Shown: piece after piece, positions 31,508 through 38,606 of the stretch
How the letters are laid out: each line of letters starts with the position of its first letter
Numbering within the stretch: position 1 is the first letter of the stretch
Origin: Sulfurovum sp.
GTDB taxonomy: Bacteria > Campylobacterota > Campylobacteria > Campylobacterales > Sulfurovaceae
Assembly: GCA_026989435.1 (NCBI GenBank)
Contig: JALSJI010000089.1
Coordinates: 1 to 38,606 of the forward strand
Direction of reading: 5' to 3'
DNA length: 38,606 nt
The notes under the pieces: model-generated
Database searches by the model: none
What the model was told of the DNA's origin: nothing
The model's input: only the letters and a program-made list of their open reading frames with translations
Program-made: the position numbers and the translations under genes

Positions 31508-32734
31508 ATGGTAGACTTAAAGATGATACAGCAAGCACAGCAAAGATTAGAGGATGTCGTATATCATACCCCTCTCTCTTATGCTCCGATATTAAGCAAA
31601 ATGACAGGGTATGAGGTCTATTTGAAAAAAGAGAATCTTCAGCATACGGGAGCCTTTAAACTTAGAGGAGCATTTAATAAAATAGCCTCACTTATAGAGC
31701 AGCAAGGAGAGGGGCAAGACAATGCCATTAGTGTTGTAGCCGCATCTGCGGGCAACCATGCACAGGGGGTGGCATATGCTGCTAAACATTTTGGGATAGA
31801 ATCCACCATTGTGATGCCTGTATCTACACCGCTTGTGAAGATACAGGGTGTCAAAGATTTAGGTGCGAAGGTGATACTCAAGGGTACCAATTATGACGAA
31901 GCTTATGCCTATGCAGTGGCGTACGGTGAAACACATAAACATATCTTTGTGCACCCCTTCACAGATGAGGAGGTGATTGCAGGGCAGGGGACTATCGCAT
32001 TGGAGATGTTGGAAGAACTCGATTTGATAGACGCTCTTATCGTGCCGGTAGGGGGCGGAGGACTGATTTCGGGTATGGCACTGGCGGCCAAAGAGCTTAG
32101 CCCTAGTACAAGAGTCATTGCCGTCTCTGCTGCCGGAGCCCCTGCGATGAAACACTCTTATGATGCAAGTACGCCAATTGATACTATTTCCGTGCGAACT
32201 ATTGCAGACGGTATTGCCGTACGGGATACTTCTGAAAAAACCTTAGCATGCATTTTAGAGCATGTAGATCGTTTTGAGACGGTATGTGAAGATGAGATTG
32301 CATCTGCTATACTTTTTTTACTAGAGAGACAAAAAGTACTTGTAGAGGGTGCGGGAGCTGTAGGCGTGGCGGCATTAATGCATGGCAAGATAGATTTGCC
32401 TAAAGGTTCAAAAGTAGCAGTAGTGCTTAGCGGCGGAAATATCGATGTAACGATGCTCTCACTTATTATAGAAAAAGGGCTGATGAAGTCTGCACGAAAA
32501 ATGAAGCTTCAGGTACTATTGGTTGATAAGCCGGGTGCGCTGCACGCTTTTACTAAAATTCTTACAGAGATTGGTGCAAATATCGTACAGATAGGCTATG
32601 ACAGAACCTCTACGGATTTGGAGTTTGGAGATGCACATGTTCTGGTCTCTTTGGAGACCAAAGGCAAAGAGCATCAAGCATATATCAAGAAGAAGCTAAC
32701 GGAAAACGGATTCTCTTTTTCAGAGGAGCGTTAG
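31508..32734 (+). CDS. ilvA: Threonine ammonia-lyase IlvA with C-terminal ACT domain
   Basis: 408 residues. A PLP fold with the Schiff-base lysine K51 in TGAFKLRGAFNK, AASAGNHAQGVAYAAK and the phosphate loop VPVGGGGLISG; the last ~75 residues (LQVLLVDKPGALHAFTKILTEIGANIVQIGYDR) are one ACT-like domain. It converts threonine to 2-oxobutanoate for isoleucine, with IlvBH also in this window. The single short regulatory domain is the catabolic/TdcB-like length, so strong isoleucine feedback is not assured. AGGGA is 7 bases before the ATG. Its stop overlaps the stop of the convergent pseudopilin gene by 4 bases. Confidence 0.93.
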   Translation: MVDLKMIQQAQQRLEDVVYHTPLSYAPILSKMTGYEVYLKKENLQHTGAFKLRGAFNKIASLIEQQGEGQDNAISVVAASAGNHAQGVAYAAKHFGIESTIVMPVSTPLVKIQGVKDLGAKVILKGTNYDEAYAYAVAYGETHKHIFVHPFTDEEVIAGQGTIALEMLEELDLIDALIVPVGGGGLISGMALAAKELSPSTRVIAVSAAGAPAMKHSYDASTPIDTISVRTIADGIAVRDTSEKTLACILEHVDRFETVCEDEIASAILFLLERQKVLVEGAGAVGVAALMHGKIDLPKGSKVAVVLSGGNIDVTMLSLIIEKGLMKSARKMKLQVLLVDKPGALHAFTKILTEIGANIVQIGYDRTSTDLEFGDAHVLVSLETKGKEHQAYIKKKLTENGFSFSEER

Positions 32735-33243
32735 TTTAGATTAATTTTTTTTACTCTGGAGCGATACTTTTTTGTCATAATGTCATAAAACTTTTTTCCC
32801 TCGGGGCTGCTTAATTGTGATTTATCTTGTATGACTGAAAATAACAGATACTCTGTTGAGTTTGGATTCCACTTGGTATTGTTAAACTTTGTAGAAAGCC
32901 ATGCCACACGTTCACCCCCGCATCTATAGGTGATCCACCTGTTATGTATCGGGGTTGAGGGGTGTGATTCAATTCCTATACTTTCAGCGTTTCTTCCACT
33001 GGATGTTATGATATTGGTGATCTTAGAGATAGGGGTTGTCTGCCACTTCTCAAATCCGGTTGTCAAGAAGGATTGCCTTACCTCTCTAAGGAGCTGTTCA
33101 TATTGGTAGATACAGCTAGATAAGGAAGCATCAGTTCTAGATAGAGCTAGTTTGGGCAGGGCAACAGATGCCAAAATGCCGATGACAACGATAACAAAAA
33201 TTAGTTCAATCATTGTGAAAGCAGATTTTGTCTTATGCATCAT
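32731..33243 (-). CDS. Type IV pilin-like pseudopilin
   Basis: 170 residues with a class-III (prepilin) signal: basic leader MMHKTKSA, cleavage before FTMIELIFVIVVIGILASVALP, with Glu5 present. The residue before the cut is Ala instead of the usual Gly. The rest is a globular pseudopilin-like domain with two cysteines (SSC at about 43, YRC at about 107). It is alone rather than in a pilus or secretion operon. AAGGA precedes the first ATG by 7 bases. The only matching peptidase gene in the window is at 26236-26973. Confidence 0.85.
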   Translation of the reverse strand: MMHKTKSAFTMIELIFVIVVIGILASVALPKLALSRTDASLSSCIYQYEQLLREVRQSFLTTGFEKWQTTPISKITNIITSSGRNAESIGIESHPSTPIHNRWITYRCGGERVAWLSTKFNNTKWNPNSTEYLLFSVIQDKSQLSSPEGKKFYDIMTKKYRSRVKKINLN

Positions 33244-33271
33244 CTTTGTATCCTTATATGTAATATTTGGT

Positions 33272-33302
33272 AGTATAGAGTATCAATGTCAAAAAATGTC
33301 AA
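33272..33302 (-). promoter_or_regulatory. Double-TTGACA promoter of the pseudopilin gene
   Basis: Minus strand: TTGACA (33302-33297), TTGACA (33292-33287), TATACT (33277-33272), with 19 bp from the distal box to the -10. It lies 28 bases before the pseudopilin start. On the plus strand the same bases read TGTCA-N5-TGTCA, 50-80 bases before ppx. Confidence 0.6.
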
Positions 33303-33379
33303 AAGAAGATATTTTTTTAAAAGGGTATTTTTAGAGAAGGGGTGCTAAAGTGTCTCATGAACAATCAAAGGATTCATCA

Positions 33380-34303
33380 ATGATAGCGATAGACTTAGGT
33401 TCTAATACCCTGCGTGTTTTGGCATATGATTGCAGCAGTGAAGAAAAAGAGGCGGCATTTGAAACGGTAGTGAAAACTGCTGATGGTTTGGCCGTATCCG
33501 GCATGATAAATGATGCAGCGGTACAAAGAGTTATCGAAGCACTTAAAAGCGCGCAAGCACAACTGGATTTTAGAAGTCGACCACTAAGGGCAGTGACGAC
33601 GGAAGCCATACGTAGGGCATCTAATGCAGATAAGGTACTTCAAGAGATTAAAGAAGCCACAGATGTTGATTTTGAAATAATTACCCCTGAAGAGGAGGCA
33701 AGACTGACACTGCTTGCAGTAAAGCAGAGACTTAAGAATTTATATAATACTCCGGACACCTTTGTCTTAGTCGATATAGGCGGCGGCTCTACAGAGCTTA
33801 TATTCTGCTACGGCAAAAGGAGAATAAGCAGAAGTTTTTCCATAGGCATCGTAACAATTGCACAAAGCTATGAAAATTTAGAAAATATTCAAAAGGCACT
33901 GCCTAAAGAGATGTATCAGATGCAGATATTCTGTACGCAAATGTATGAGAGATATGGCAAACCAGACTCTTTTGTAGCCACAGCCGGTACACCGACGACA
34001 GTAGCAGCTATGAAACTGGGTTTGGATTACGAAACATATGATGCAGGAAAAATCAATGGCACGCTATTGGAGATAGAGGATTTGGATTTTTATCTTCAAA
34101 AACTTCTAAAGATGCCTTTTGAAGCACGTGAAAGAGCAGTGGGTACAGGACGTTCGGATTTGATAGCCGCAGGTATTCTTATCTATAAAGAGATCTATAG
34201 GATGCTTGATATGAAGTGTTGTATTGTCATTGATGACGGTTTAAGAGAAGGCGTTGCAATACAGATGTGTGTAAAAAGTGCTTCAAGCAGTCAGAAAAGA
34301 TGA
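33380..34303 (+). CDS. ppx: Ppx/GppA-family exopolyphosphatase/guanosine pentaphosphatase
   Basis: 307 residues from ATG 33380, which has AAAGGA 7 bases upstream and starts directly at MIAIDLGSNTLRVLAYD, the ASKHA phosphate-1 motif; a GTG at 33350 with its own AGAAGG is an alternative that would add ten residues. Other marks: AVTTEAIRRASNA, DIGGGSTELIF and TAGTPTTVAAM. Short for the family, containing only the catalytic two-domain core without the HD-like C-terminal domain. Hydrolyses polyphosphate or pppGpp; which one is not decided by sequence. Starts 136 bases after the pseudopilin's start (divergent). Confidence 0.88.
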   Translation: MIAIDLGSNTLRVLAYDCSSEEKEAAFETVVKTADGLAVSGMINDAAVQRVIEALKSAQAQLDFRSRPLRAVTTEAIRRASNADKVLQEIKEATDVDFEIITPEEEARLTLLAVKQRLKNLYNTPDTFVLVDIGGGSTELIFCYGKRRISRSFSIGIVTIAQSYENLENIQKALPKEMYQMQIFCTQMYERYGKPDSFVATAGTPTTVAAMKLGLDYETYDAGKINGTLLEIEDLDFYLQKLLKMPFEARERAVGTGRSDLIAAGILIYKEIYRMLDMKCCIVIDDGLREGVAIQMCVKSASSSQKR

Positions 34304-34353
34304 AGACAAAATATTGGGGTGGGGATAAAAACTCCATCTTCTTGCCTGCCGGA

Positions 34354-34435
34354 AGACTTTAGGAGTGTGAATGTAAAAACGGTGCTACAATGAAAAAAAA
34401 GGAAAAACAACATTCACACTTCCTGCTCGAAGTCT
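34354..34435. repeat. Imperfect inverted repeat, possible small RNA or MITE-like element
   Basis: Left arm 34354-34374 and right arm 34410-34435 share AGACTT, AGGA and GTGTGAATGT in order (20 bp paired, with small bulges), around a 35-base A-rich spacer. The right end overlaps a minus-strand -10 (TAGACT, 34436-34431) of the double-TTGACA type; inside the loop is a plus-strand extended -10 (TGCTACAAT, 34383-34391). No matching protein frame is seen. It sits in the 236-base gap between ppx and ilvB. No obvious target-site duplication or terminator. Confidence 0.5.
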
Positions 34436-34461
34436 AATCCAAAAATGTCAAAAAATGTCAA
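34431..34461 (-). promoter_or_regulatory. Double-TTGACA promoter reading into the inverted repeat
   Basis: Minus strand: TTGACA (34461-34456), TTGACA (34451-34446), TAGACT (34436-34431); distal spacing 19 bp. There is no minus-strand gene downstream, so a transcript would be non-coding and antisense to the end of ppx. Confidence 0.5.
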
Positions 34462-34504
34462 AAACTTTTTTAGAGCTAGAAAGAGCATTATCAATAATAA
34501 TTGG

Positions 34505-34510
34505 ATATAA
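34505..34510 (+). promoter_or_regulatory. Probable -10 of the ilvBH-lpxD operon
   Basis: TATAAT, 30 bases before the chosen ilvB start at 34540. No good -35 hexamer is seen at 17 bp. It lies downstream of the inverted repeat at 34354, so that element is not part of the ilvB leader from this promoter. Confidence 0.5.
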
Positions 34511-34539
34511 TCGAAAAAATCTATGAAATGGAGTGTGTA

Positions 34540-36249
34540 ATGAGACAAATGTCCGGTGCACAGATGGTCTGTGAAGCCATTATTGCCGAGGGGGTCAAAA
34601 CGGTATTTGGCTATCCCGGCGGAGCAATTATGCATGTGTATGATGAAATTTATAAGCAAAAGGGCTTTAAGCATATATTAAATCGTCATGAGCAGGCATC
34701 TGTTCATGCAGCAGACGGTTATGCCAGAGCCACAGGTGAAGTCGGGGTAGCCATGGTTACTTCAGGTCCAGGATTTACCAATGCAGTCACCGGACTTGCT
34801 ACTGCTTACATGGATTCTATTCCTCTAGTGGTTATCTCGGGACAGGTACCCACTTCGCTCATCGGTACAGATGGTTTTCAAGAGATTGATGCGGTAGGGA
34901 TCTCTCGTCCCTGTACCAAGCACAATTTTCTGGTTCGCTCTTTAGAGGAGCTTCCCCGCATACTCAAAGAGGCTTTTTATATTGCACGTTCGGGTCGTCC
35001 GGGACCTGTACTTGTAGATATACCCAAAGATATTACGGTAGCAATTGGTATGTTTGAATATCCCAATAGGGTAGAGATACCTACATATAAACCTACTTAT
35101 AAAGGGAATGCAAAACAGATTGAAAAAGCAGTACGGGCTATCAAAGATGCAAAAAAACCTCTGCTGTATATCGGTGGAGGCGTGGTACTCTCGAATGCTT
35201 ACGAAGAGGTACGTGCGTTAGCCGAAAAAACGCAGATACCGGTAGTAGAGACTTTGATGGCCAGAGGAGTGATGGGTGCTAACAGCCCCTTGCTTATCGG
35301 AATGTTGGGTATGCATGGAAGCTATGCTTCTAATATGGCGATGAGTGAGACCGATTTAGTCATCTCTCTTGGCGCACGCTTTGATGACAGGGTGACGGGA
35401 AAGCTTTCTGAGTTTGCCAAATATGCCGATATTATCCATGTCGATATCGATGCAGCCAATATCGGCAAATTGGTAGATGTAGACTATCCTATAGTCGGAG
35501 ATGTGAAGCAGGTACTTGAGGTAATGTTACCGCAGCTTGACGGTGTAGAGACAGAGCGCTATGAAGCATGGAGAAAGATACTAAGACGTTATGACGAACT
35601 GCACCCCTTAAGTTATGTAGACTCTAACGAGGTTATTAAGCCTCAGTGGGTGATTGAGCGTGTCGGTGAGCTAGTAGGCAAGGATGCCATTATTACATCG
35701 GATGTGGGACAACATCAGATGTGGGCAGCACAGCACTATCCTTTTGATAGACCACGTCAATGGATAAACTCCGGAGGACTTGGTACAATGGGTTTTGGGT
35801 TTCCGGCAGCCATGGGTGCCAAAATGGCTTTTCCCGATAAAACGGTGATTAATGTTACGGGTGACGGTTCGATTTTGATGAATATGCAAGAGTTGGTTAC
35901 GGCTGCCGAGTATAAGATACCGGTGATTAACCTTATACTCAATAATCATTTTCTCGGCATGGTAAGACAGTGGCAGACATTCTTTTATGAAAAACGCTAC
36001 TCCGAGACTGATTTATCCTTTCAGCCAAACTGGAAAGCGTTGGCCGAGGCTTGTGGAGGTATCGGATATGATATAACCACAAAAGAGGAGTTTGACACTG
36101 CACTTAAAGATGCAATCAAACAGGATAAAGTCTGTTTTATGAATGTAGCAGTTGACCGTTTTGAAGATGTACTTCCTATGGTACCCGCAGGCGGGGCACT
36201 CTTTAATATGCTATTACCAAAAACAGAGAAATCAGACGGGGAGGCTTAA
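34540..36249 (+). CDS. ilvB: Acetolactate synthase large subunit
   Basis: 569 residues from ATG 34540, chosen because GGAG (34530-34533) is 6 bases upstream; an earlier TTG would run through the -10 box. ThDP-enzyme marks: FGYPGGAIMHVYDE, HEQASVHAADGYARATG with the catalytic Glu, GPGFTNAVTG, and the ThDP-Mg motif GDGSILMNMQEL...NNHFLGMVRQW. It makes 2-acetolactate and 2-aceto-2-hydroxybutyrate for valine, leucine and isoleucine. It overlaps neither neighbour; ilvH starts 1 base after its stop. Confidence 0.96.
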   Translation: MRQMSGAQMVCEAIIAEGVKTVFGYPGGAIMHVYDEIYKQKGFKHILNRHEQASVHAADGYARATGEVGVAMVTSGPGFTNAVTGLATAYMDSIPLVVISGQVPTSLIGTDGFQEIDAVGISRPCTKHNFLVRSLEELPRILKEAFYIARSGRPGPVLVDIPKDITVAIGMFEYPNRVEIPTYKPTYKGNAKQIEKAVRAIKDAKKPLLYIGGGVVLSNAYEEVRALAEKTQIPVVETLMARGVMGANSPLLIGMLGMHGSYASNMAMSETDLVISLGARFDDRVTGKLSEFAKYADIIHVDIDAANIGKLVDVDYPIVGDVKQVLEVMLPQLDGVETERYEAWRKILRRYDELHPLSYVDSNEVIKPQWVIERVGELVGKDAIITSDVGQHQMWAAQHYPFDRPRQWINSGGLGTMGFGFPAAMGAKMAFPDKTVINVTGDGSILMNMQELVTAAEYKIPVINLILNNHFLGMVRQWQTFFYEKRYSETDLSFQPNWKALAEACGGIGYDITTKEEFDTALKDAIKQDKVCFMNVAVDRFEDVLPMVPAGGALFNMLLPKTEKSDGEA

Positions 36250-36250
36250 G

Positions 36251-36730
36251 ATGCAGAACAATGTAAATGAAAGACGTGTTATCTCTGTCATTGTCAAAAA
36301 TGAGAGTTCTGTACTAGCACGTGTGACAGCACTCTTTGCAGGCCGTGGATATAACATTGAATCACTCACGGTTGCCCCTATTCCCAATTCGGATATGTCA
36401 CATATGAGTATTGAGACAAACGGTTCTGCCAAAGTAATGGAGCAGATAACCAAGCAGTTGCATAAGCTGATTCCTGTCTATAAGGTGATTGAACATGAAG
36501 AGATGATAGAAAAAGAGATGGTCTTGGCGAAATTTCCGATTGCTGAGAACCTTTCGGATATCTCCGTGCTCTCTGCCGCTTATAACGGAGGGGTGGTCAA
36601 TGTAGGCAAAGAGATGATCATTGTTATGGTAGCAGATGAGCCAAAGCGTATTAAACACTTTATCGATGCTGCACAGCGATACAATCCCGTCGAGATTATA
36701 CGTGGTGGGGTCGTGGCAATAGAAAGATAA
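36251..36730 (+). CDS. ilvH: Acetolactate synthase small (regulatory) subunit
   Basis: 159 residues from ATG 36251, which directly follows the ilvB stop with GGGGAGG just upstream. An N-terminal ACT domain (RVISVIVKNESSVLARVTALFAGRGYNIESLTV) and a C-terminal ACT-like half (LAKFPIAENLSDISVLSAAYNGGVVNVGKEMIIVMVADE) give the usual IlvH layout that imposes valine sensitivity on IlvB. The frame is open upstream into ilvB, but the domain begins here. Confidence 0.95.
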   Translation: MQNNVNERRVISVIVKNESSVLARVTALFAGRGYNIESLTVAPIPNSDMSHMSIETNGSAKVMEQITKQLHKLIPVYKVIEHEEMIEKEMVLAKFPIAENLSDISVLSAAYNGGVVNVGKEMIIVMVADEPKRIKHFIDAAQRYNPVEIIRGGVVAIER

Positions 36731-36770
36731 ACGTGCACAAGGGTAGATCTTACCTTATCCAAGGACTTTA

Positions 36771-37733
36771 ATGACCTATAAACTCTCTGAAATTACAAGA
36801 AAACTGGATATAGATTTTAATGGAAAGGATGTCGATATAGACGGTATCCATACATTAAGTAAAGCCACATCCACGCAACTGAGCTTTTTTACCGATAGTA
36901 GGTATGTTTCAGAGCTTTCAAAGACAAAAGCGGCAGCAGTATTGATTGATGAAAAGCATGCCCCGCTGTTGCCTAAGCGTACCATTGCACTCATTACCGA
37001 TGAAGCCTACTTAAAACTGGCATACGCCTCAGCCTTTTTCGCACACCCGATTATTACAAAACAGAGAGTTCCGAAACTGGGTGAACATTGTGATATAGAT
37101 CAATCTGTATATTTCGGAAATTCTGTAACAGTAGGAAAGAATGTTACCATTATGGCCGGATGCTACATAGGTGATAATGTAACCATAGGTGAAAATACAC
37201 GCATTTATCCCAATGTTACACTCTATCATGATACGCGCATAGGTGAACATTGTATTATCCATGCCGGCTCTGTATTAGGCTGTGACGGCTATGGGTTTGC
37301 ACATACCAAAGAGGGTGAACATATAAAAATACATCAAAATGGCAATGTAGTGATAGAAGACCATGTAGAGATAGGTGCAAACTGTACGATAGATAGAGCG
37401 GTATTTGGAAGTACGGTGATTCATAGGGGGACAAAACTAGATAATCTCATACAGATTGCACATAACTGTGAGATAGGAGAGCATACTTTGTTGGCAGCAC
37501 AGGTTGGACTTGCAGGTTCGACAATCTTACAACGAAATGTTGTCATGGGTGGACAGAGTGCTACGGCAGGACATCTTGAGATAGGTGCATTTACAACCAT
37601 TGCCGGAAAAAGCGGGGTAACCAAATCACTTGAAGGTAAAAAAACCTATGCGGGTTTTCCTGCCATGGAGATAAAGCTGTGGCGTAAAATGCAAGCACTG
37701 CTTATGAGGCTTGTTAAACATCGTTCGTTATAA
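36771..37733 (+). CDS. lpxD: LpxD UDP-3-O-(3-hydroxyacyl)glucosamine N-acyltransferase
   Basis: 320 residues with an N-terminal uridine-binding-like domain ([20 protein letters not shown]) and a left-handed beta-helix with the catalytic His in [13 protein letters not shown] (about 226) and [13 protein letters not shown]. It adds the second acyl chain in lipid A synthesis. AAGGA is 6 bases before the ATG, and it is 40 bases after ilvH, so it is probably in the same operon. Confidence 0.95.
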   Translation: MTYKLSEITRKLDIDFNGKDVDIDGIHTLSKATSTQLSFFTDSRYVSELSKTKAAAVLIDEKHAPLLPKRTIALITDEAYLKLAYASAFFAHPIITKQRVPKLGEHCDIDQSVYFGNSVTVGKNVTIMAGCYIGDNVTIGENTRIYPNVTLYHDTRIGEHCIIHAGSVLGCDGYGFAHTKEGEHIKIHQNGNVVIEDHVEIGANCTIDRAVFGSTVIHRGTKLDNLIQIAHNCEIGEHTLLAAQVGLAGSTILQRNVVMGGQSATAGHLEIGAFTTIAGKSGVTKSLEGKKTYAGFPAMEIKLWRKMQALLMRLVKHRSL

Positions 37734-37761
37734 TAATTTATAACAATTTAAAGGAGTAAAG

Positions 37762-37992
37762 ATGAGTACGACAGTTACGCAAATAGATCAAATGCCCTTA
37801 AGCGGTACAAAAGAGGGAAAAATAACAGTAACAACGGTATCAGAACCCTATGGTCCAAATTCTGAACCTGTAGCCAGCATTGGTATTTCATTGCAGGCTG
37901 ATGCCAAAGAGCCTGATTGGAAAGTACATATCCCAAAAGCCAATATCGATGCTGTGATAACTGCCCTTGAGGAAGCAAAAAAACATCTATAA
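37762..37992 (+). CDS. Small conserved-looking protein of unknown function (76 aa)
   Basis: 76 residues with a strong AAAGGAG 5 bases before the ATG. No signal peptide or membrane segment. It reads as a compact alpha/beta fold: strands GKITVTTVS and ASIGISLQA, a WKVHIPKANIDAVI turn and a C-terminal helix ALEEAKKHL. I do not recognise the family. It is 28 bases after lpxD on the same strand, probably co-transcribed. Confidence 0.65.
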   Translation: MSTTVTQIDQMPLSGTKEGKITVTTVSEPYGPNSEPVASIGISLQADAKEPDWKVHIPKANIDAVITALEEAKKHL

Positions 37993-38068
37993 GGTTTTTG
38001 GATTTCTAAGATTGTTTGATGGAAATTTTAATCCATTATCCTTTTATACTTTGGTACAATGCGATGAA

Positions 38069-38074
38069 TATAAT
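38069..38074 (+). promoter_or_regulatory. Probable -10 of metH
   Basis: TATAAT 14 bases before the GTG start, with AGGA (38079-38082) following as the ribosome site. A second TACAAT box lies at 38055-38060. No SAM or cobalamin riboswitch is recognisable in the 96-base gap. Confidence 0.45.
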
Positions 38075-38088
38075 GTTTAGGATAATAT

Positions 38089-38606
38089 GTGTCAACGCTT
38101 CAAACAATCAAATCACTGATACAAGAGCGTATCCTGGTCATCGACGGGGCTATGGGTACACAAATACAAGATTTAGAAGTACCTGCGGAAGCATGGGTTT
38201 GTGATAAAGGGATCAGTCAGGAGGGGTGTAATGAGCTTCTGATTGATACCGCACCTGCGTTGCTTAAACGTATTCATATGCGTTATGCTATGGCAGGGGC
38301 TGATCTGATAAAAACAAATACTTTTGGATGTATGCCTTGGGTGTTAGATGAGTACCAAATGGGGGAGCGTGCTTATGAACTCTCTAAAAAAGGTGCTGCT
38401 CTCGTAAAAGAGATATGCAAGGAGTATGCTACACCGGAACAGCCACGTTTTGTATTAGGTTCTATTGGACCAGGTACAAAGTTACCATCATTGGGGCATA
38501 TACATTATGATGAGATGTATGAAGGGTACAAAATAGTAGCTGAAGGTCTCATAGACGGGGGTTGTGATATTTTTTTACTGGAGACCTGTCAGGATCCTTT
38601 GCAGAT
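38089..38606 (+). CDS. metH: MetH cobalamin-dependent methionine synthase, N-terminal part (runs off the window)
   Basis: 172 codons from a GTG start with AGGA 6 bases upstream, open to the end of the window. The translation STLQTIKSLIQERILVIDGAMGTQIQ, AGADLIKTNTFGC, LGSIGPGTKLPSLGHI and GGCDIFLLETCQDPLQ is the homocysteine-binding barrel of MetH. The overlapping ATG at 38087 is in another frame and not used. The protein should continue for about 1000 more residues; the cobalamin and activation domains are not in view. Confidence 0.88.
   Translation, partial: MSTLQTIKSLIQERILVIDGAMGTQIQDLEVPAEAWVCDKGISQEGCNELLIDTAPALLKRIHMRYAMAGADLIKTNTFGCMPWVLDEYQMGERAYELSKKGAALVKEICKEYATPEQPRFVLGSIGPGTKLPSLGHIHYDEMYEGYKIVAEGLIDGGCDIFLLETCQDPLQ

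Noticed and set aside
33287-33302. Pho box controlling ppx (TGTCA direct repeats)
   Set aside because: The repeat period is 10 bp rather than the 11 bp of Pho boxes, and the same element forms ordinary-looking promoters for unrelated genes on the other strand; kept only as an alternative.
34304-34353. Possible SRP (4.5S) RNA because of a CCGGAAG stretch
   Set aside because: The universal GGUCCGGAAGGAAGCAGCC-type core and asymmetric loop are not present.
34501-34539. Upstream TTG start for ilvB
   Set aside because: It would put the TATAAT box inside the gene; ATG 34540 has a well-spaced GGAG and the family N-terminus.
36152-36250. Extended N-terminus of ilvH overlapping ilvB
   Set aside because: The extra residues are a shadow of the ilvB 3' end; ATG 36251 has GGGGAGG and starts at the ACT domain.
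37993-38088. SAM or cobalamin riboswitch before metH
   Set aside because: The gap is only 96 bases and shows no B12-box or SAM-aptamer core.
38016-38204. 62-residue plus-strand frame overlapping the metH start
   Set aside because: It has no ribosome site, and the GTG-initiated metH frame through the same bases matches a known family.

Overview
The window looks like chromosomal DNA of a Campylobacterota (epsilonproteobacterial) species, most likely from the Sulfurovum/Sulfurimonas-type free-living lineages. This is inferred from the protein character (TrmA, HemJ, NifU-like proteins, LpxD, IlvBH, MetH), the AT-rich dense coding with short intergenic gaps, and frequent TTG/GTG starts. No rRNA, tRNA, CRISPR array, phage or transposase was recognised. 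No gene-free gap exceeds 300 bases; the largest is 34304-34539 (236 bases).

Layout. 1-3.6 kb: the end of a membrane protein; an ApbE flavin transferase whose lipoprotein signal lies in another reading frame; two divergent NifU-like paralogues that have lost most Fe-S ligands, with a tiny gene between them. 3.6-9.6 kb: a five-gene heavy-metal RND efflux operon (small secreted His-containing protein, PepSY-like protein, TolC-type outer-membrane factor, adaptor, CusA/CzcA pump), all on the minus strand. 9.7-15.2 kb: OprD-type porin, FeoA, FeoB (with a Fur box) and a thioredoxin-fold YyaL-type protein. 15.4-24.4 kb: DsbD, a DUF4139 protein, MsrB, a DUF6524-like membrane protein, a CvfB-like S1 RNA-binding protein, a YidB-like protein, a secreted endonuclease/phosphatase, HemJ, a DUF2231 protein and a small cytochrome c. 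24.5-30.2 kb: a tightly overlapping minus-strand housekeeping operon glmU-coaBC-uppS-prepilin peptidase-lptF/G-truA. 30.3-38.6 kb: trmA, ilvA, a pseudopilin (minus), ppx, ilvB-ilvH-lpxD, a 76-residue unknown protein and the start of metH, which runs off the window.

Functional themes: envelope metal and redox homeostasis (RND efflux, Feo iron uptake, DsbD, MsrB, YyaL, Nfu-type Fe-S proteins), envelope biogenesis (GlmU, UppS, LptF/G, LpxD, prepilin peptidase with a pseudopilin), and branched-chain amino acid and methionine synthesis (IlvA, IlvBH, MetH).

The most unusual signals are non-coding or about gene integrity. (1) A promoter geometry with two TTGACA-like boxes exactly 10 bp apart and 19 bp from the distal box to the -10 recurs four times (2392, 30249, 33272, 34431). 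(2) The ApbE reading frame is out of phase with a perfect lipoprotein signal directly upstream. (3) An imperfect 82-bp inverted repeat sits at 34354-34435 with one of those promoters at its edge and may be a small RNA or MITE-like element. (4) The NifU-like twins both keep the same two of four central cysteines. (5) There is a 31-bp promoter duplication before msrB. (6) Mutually overlapping divergent promoters sit inside an inverted repeat at 19545-19654. I did not find a clearly new multi-gene system; most genes are recognisable housekeeping or envelope functions.
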